Assembly: GCA_023621895.1 (NCBI GenBank)
Contig: JAMOAF010000321.1
Location: forward strand, 1 to 6,849
Length of the DNA: 6,849 nucleotides
From: Planctomycetota bacterium
Lineage (GTDB): Bacteria > Planctomycetota > Planctomycetia > Pirellulales > Thermoguttaceae
Direction: 5' to 3'
Shown here: positions 5,258 to 6,849 of the stretch, in pieces
How the letters are laid out: every line of letters begins with the position of its first letter
Position numbering within the stretch: position 1 is the first letter of the stretch
Notes under the pieces: generated by a model
What the model was told of the DNA's origin: nothing
Database searches by the model: none
What the model saw: only the letters and a program-made list of their open reading frames with translations
Made by a program: the position numbers and the translations under genes

Positions 5258-5913
5258 ATCGTGTTTTCGCGATTGGCGACATTCATGGCTGTCTTCGCGC
5301 GCTCGAGTCGATCCTGGCGGAGGTCGCGCCCCAACCTGACGACCTGGTCGTCGTGCTGGGCGATTTCATCGATCGCGGCCCGGAGAGCAAACGCGTTGTC
5401 GAACGCCTGATCGAACTGGGCGGCCGAACCCGGCTCGTGCCGATTCTCGGCAACCACGAGGAGATGCTGCTGGCGATCCTCGAAGGCCACCAGTACCTGC
5501 TCGGCAATTGGCTGGGTTTCGGGGGCCTGGCGACGCTGGAATCGTATGGCGTGAATCACCCGGACGGGATTCCCCAGGAGCACGTGGCGTTTCTCAAGTC
5601 GTGCCGGCCGTATTTCGAGACGGCCACCCACTTCTTCGTGCACGCCACATATCTCCCGCGCAGGCCTCTCGACAGGCAGCCCGCCGAAGTCCTCCGCTGG
5701 GATTCGTTGCGTGCGAAGTTGCCCAAGCCGCACCGCTCGGGCAAGACCTGCATCTGCGGCCATACTTCGCAGAAGAGCGGCGAGGTGCTCGACGCGGGGC
5801 ATATCAAGTGCATCGACACCCATGTCTATGGAGAGGGGTGGCTGACCGCCCTCGACGTCAACACCGGCCAGCTTTGGCAGGCCGACCGGAATGGAAGGCT
5901 GCGAACGAGTTGA
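5254..5913 (+). CDS. PPP-family metallophosphoesterase / serine-threonine protein phosphatase, 219 aa
   Basis: This is a two-metal phosphatase of the PPP superfamily, most like the bacterial PrpA/lambda phosphatase type. All signature motifs are present: GDIHG (8-12, metal ligands D9 and H11), GDFIDRG (36-42, D37, D40, R41), GNHE (66-69, N67, H68), a histidine in FFVHATY (H130) and CGHT (168-171, H170). FGGLATLESYG (89-99) is also typical of this group. Length is normal for a single catalytic domain, and there is no signal peptide or membrane segment, so it should be cytoplasmic. Likely substrates are phospho-Ser/Thr/Tyr proteins, though some relatives hydrolyse nucleotides such as Ap4A, and sequence does not separate these. 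The ATG at 5254 overlaps the TGA of the upstream gene and lacks a clear ribosome binding site, so translation is probably coupled. The stop is TGA at 5911-5913. Confidence 0.9.
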   Translation: MNRVFAIGDIHGCLRALESILAEVAPQPDDLVVVLGDFIDRGPESKRVVERLIELGGRTRLVPILGNHEEMLLAILEGHQYLLGNWLGFGGLATLESYGVNHPDGIPQEHVAFLKSCRPYFETATHFFVHATYLPRRPLDRQPAEVLRWDSLRAKLPKPHRSGKTCICGHTSQKSGEVLDAGHIKCIDTHVYGEGWLTALDVNTGQLWQADRNGRLRTS

Positions 5914-5936
5914 CGCAACGGCGGCCCCGCGCGCGC

Positions 5937-5955
5937 CGACCGCTTCGCACGGTCG
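5937..5955. terminator. Weak hairpin after the phosphatase gene, possible terminator
   Basis: CGACCG (5937-5942) pairs with CGGTCG (5950-5955) around a 7-base loop, 23 bases after the phosphatase stop and between convergent genes. There is no T-tract, so intrinsic termination is doubtful. The rest of the 5914-6017 gap shows nothing else beyond the hairpin at 6012-6027. Confidence 0.25.
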
Positions 5956-6011
5956 AGATTGGCGCGGGCAGACCGGCGCGGCCTGGTGAGCCGCAGTCCG
6001 GCTGGTGACCG

Positions 6012-6027
6012 CGAGCCTTACGGCTCG
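6012..6027 (-). repeat. GNRA-type hairpin spanning the DUF1573 stop codon
   Basis: On the minus strand CGAGCC, loop GTAA and GGCTCG form a 6-bp stem closed by a GNRA-class tetraloop. The TAA stop of the DUF1573 gene lies in the loop and the 5' arm encodes its last residues (Glu-Pro). No T-tract follows. It may mark the 3' end of the message or be a copy of a dispersed repeat. Confidence 0.45.
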
Positions 6028-6849
6028 ACGACCGCATAGCTGTTCAACTCGGGTCCGCTTGGAGACAGGTCCGTCTGGATGATCGCCTTGTGGACCATGG
6101 CGCCGGGCGATTCGGCCGCCGTGATCGTCACCGGCACGAGGTGCATCGGCCGCGGCGTGTCCGCGCCCGCCGTGTCAAACTCGATGCCGTCACGATCCGC
6201 GGTGATCGATCGGATCACGAAGGGCTTCTTCCCGCGAACAACAACGTTCCTCGTCACCTTCTGTCCGGGTTTCAGAACGCCCAGGAAGAGCGCGTCGGGC
6301 GTGACCGTCACCTCCGGCAGGATTCGGGCTTCGACCATCACGGGAATCTGGCGCAACTGTTGGCTTGTTGTCACCAGCAGCAGGTTGTCCTTGATATAGC
6401 CCGGCGGCGCCTTTGCATCCAGTTGGACGACCACGTCGCAGCTCGACTGGTGGACACCTTCGGACGGCACGATCCGCGCCGAAACGTGGGGATTGGCGCT
6501 CTTGACATCGACGATCTGAAGACTCCGAGCGCCCGCGTAACGCACGGAAATCTTGCCCTGGGCGCCGGCGCCCTCCTCCACGGTCCCCAGGTCCGCGCTC
6601 GACGGGCTGACGACGAGATCGTTGTGGATCGTGCCGGAAACCTTGAGGCGAACGGTTGCCTGTTGCGGGCGATCGAAATGGACCGTAATCGTGGCCCCAC
6701 GTTGGCCTAGAAACCGATCGGTGTTCAGCCTCGCCAGGATCGAACCGCTCTCGTAGGTCTTCAAGGCCGGTTTTGTGATCTCCACGCTCGTGCAGCCACA
6801 ACTGGTGTAAGCACCGGCAATGTGCACGTCCTCCATGAATTGGTTTTTC
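6018..6849 (-). CDS. DUF1573-family protein, N-terminus beyond the window (partial)
   Basis: The frame is open to the right edge, and the residues before the first ATG at 6836 (KNQF) fit the family, so that ATG is not the start. The visible 276 residues begin inside a DUF1573 domain with the hallmark TSCGCT (C17 and C19 of the visible part), followed by GSILARLNTDRFLGQRGATI and a strand-rich region. Two further beta-sandwich-like repeats follow: one from about 75 (SPSSADLGTVEEGAGAQGK), the other from about 180 (TPDALFLGVLKPGQKVTRN). The layout resembles HYDIN/ASPM-type Ig-like tandem domains. DUF1573 proteins are usually exported or lipid-anchored, but the signal peptide is out of view. Function is unknown for the family. 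It is convergent with the phosphatase gene, 104 bp away, so it is a separate transcription unit. The stop is TAA at 6020-6018. Confidence 0.88.
   Translation of the reverse strand, partial: KNQFMEDVHIAGAYTSCGCTSVEITKPALKTYESGSILARLNTDRFLGQRGATITVHFDRPQQATVRLKVSGTIHNDLVVSPSSADLGTVEEGAGAQGKISVRYAGARSLQIVDVKSANPHVSARIVPSEGVHQSSCDVVVQLDAKAPPGYIKDNLLLVTTSQQLRQIPVMVEARILPEVTVTPDALFLGVLKPGQKVTRNVVVRGKKPFVIRSITADRDGIEFDTAGADTPRPMHLVPVTITAAESPGAMVHKAIIQTDLSPSGPELNSYAVVEP

Noticed and set aside
5508..6008. 166-codon plus-strand frame inside and beyond the phosphatase gene
   Set aside because: It is a shifted reading of the phosphatase gene, rich in Arg, Ala and Pro, with no domain and no ribosome binding site. 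The phosphatase motifs are all in the other frame.
1..6849. CRISPR array, tRNA, rRNA or riboswitch
   Set aside because: No regularly spaced repeats, no cloverleaf or CCA-ended tRNA pattern, and no rRNA-like or known riboswitch core was recognised on either strand by eye.

Overview
The window looks like chromosomal DNA from a planctomycete, probably Pirellulales-like. This rests on the GC-rich base composition, GTG starts next to clear Shine-Dalgarno sites, two exported DUF1080 (3-keto-disaccharide hydrolase family) proteins, a DUF1573 protein and many signal peptides. No mobile element, CRISPR array or RNA gene was found. The assignment is inference from gene content; no 16S or other marker is present.

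Layout. Positions 1-385 hold no convincing gene, only two small hairpins, a short tandem repeat and one weak 61-codon ORF. A leftward gene (386-1075) encodes an exported DJ-1/PfpI-type protein. A 323-bp divergent region follows, with one promoter-like sequence facing each way: a good one for the leftward gene and a weaker one for the rightward cluster. The rightward cluster has five genes: an MFS transporter (1399-3051), two tandem paralogous exported DUF1080 proteins (3077-3937 and 3993-4772), a small two-helix membrane protein with a possible PH-like tail (4811-5257), and a PPP-family metallophosphatase (5254-5913) that overlaps it by 4 bp. Gaps of 25, 55 and 38 bp, then an overlap, suggest co-transcription. 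After a 104-bp convergent gap, a leftward DUF1573 protein (6018-6849) runs off the right edge, so its N-terminus is missing.

How they may work together (inference): the two secreted DUF1080 proteins could act on a glycan or oxidised sugar outside the cytoplasmic membrane, and the MFS protein could import the product. The membrane protein and phosphatase may be a separate coupled pair riding on the same transcript.

The most unusual item is the MFS transporter. Its TM7-TM8 loop carries an insertion of about 130 residues that reads as a DUF11-type Ig-like domain. By standard MFS topology this domain would sit outside the cytoplasmic membrane, next to the secreted DUF1080 proteins. Fusion of an adhesion-type beta-sandwich domain into the middle of a permease is the best candidate here for something undescribed.
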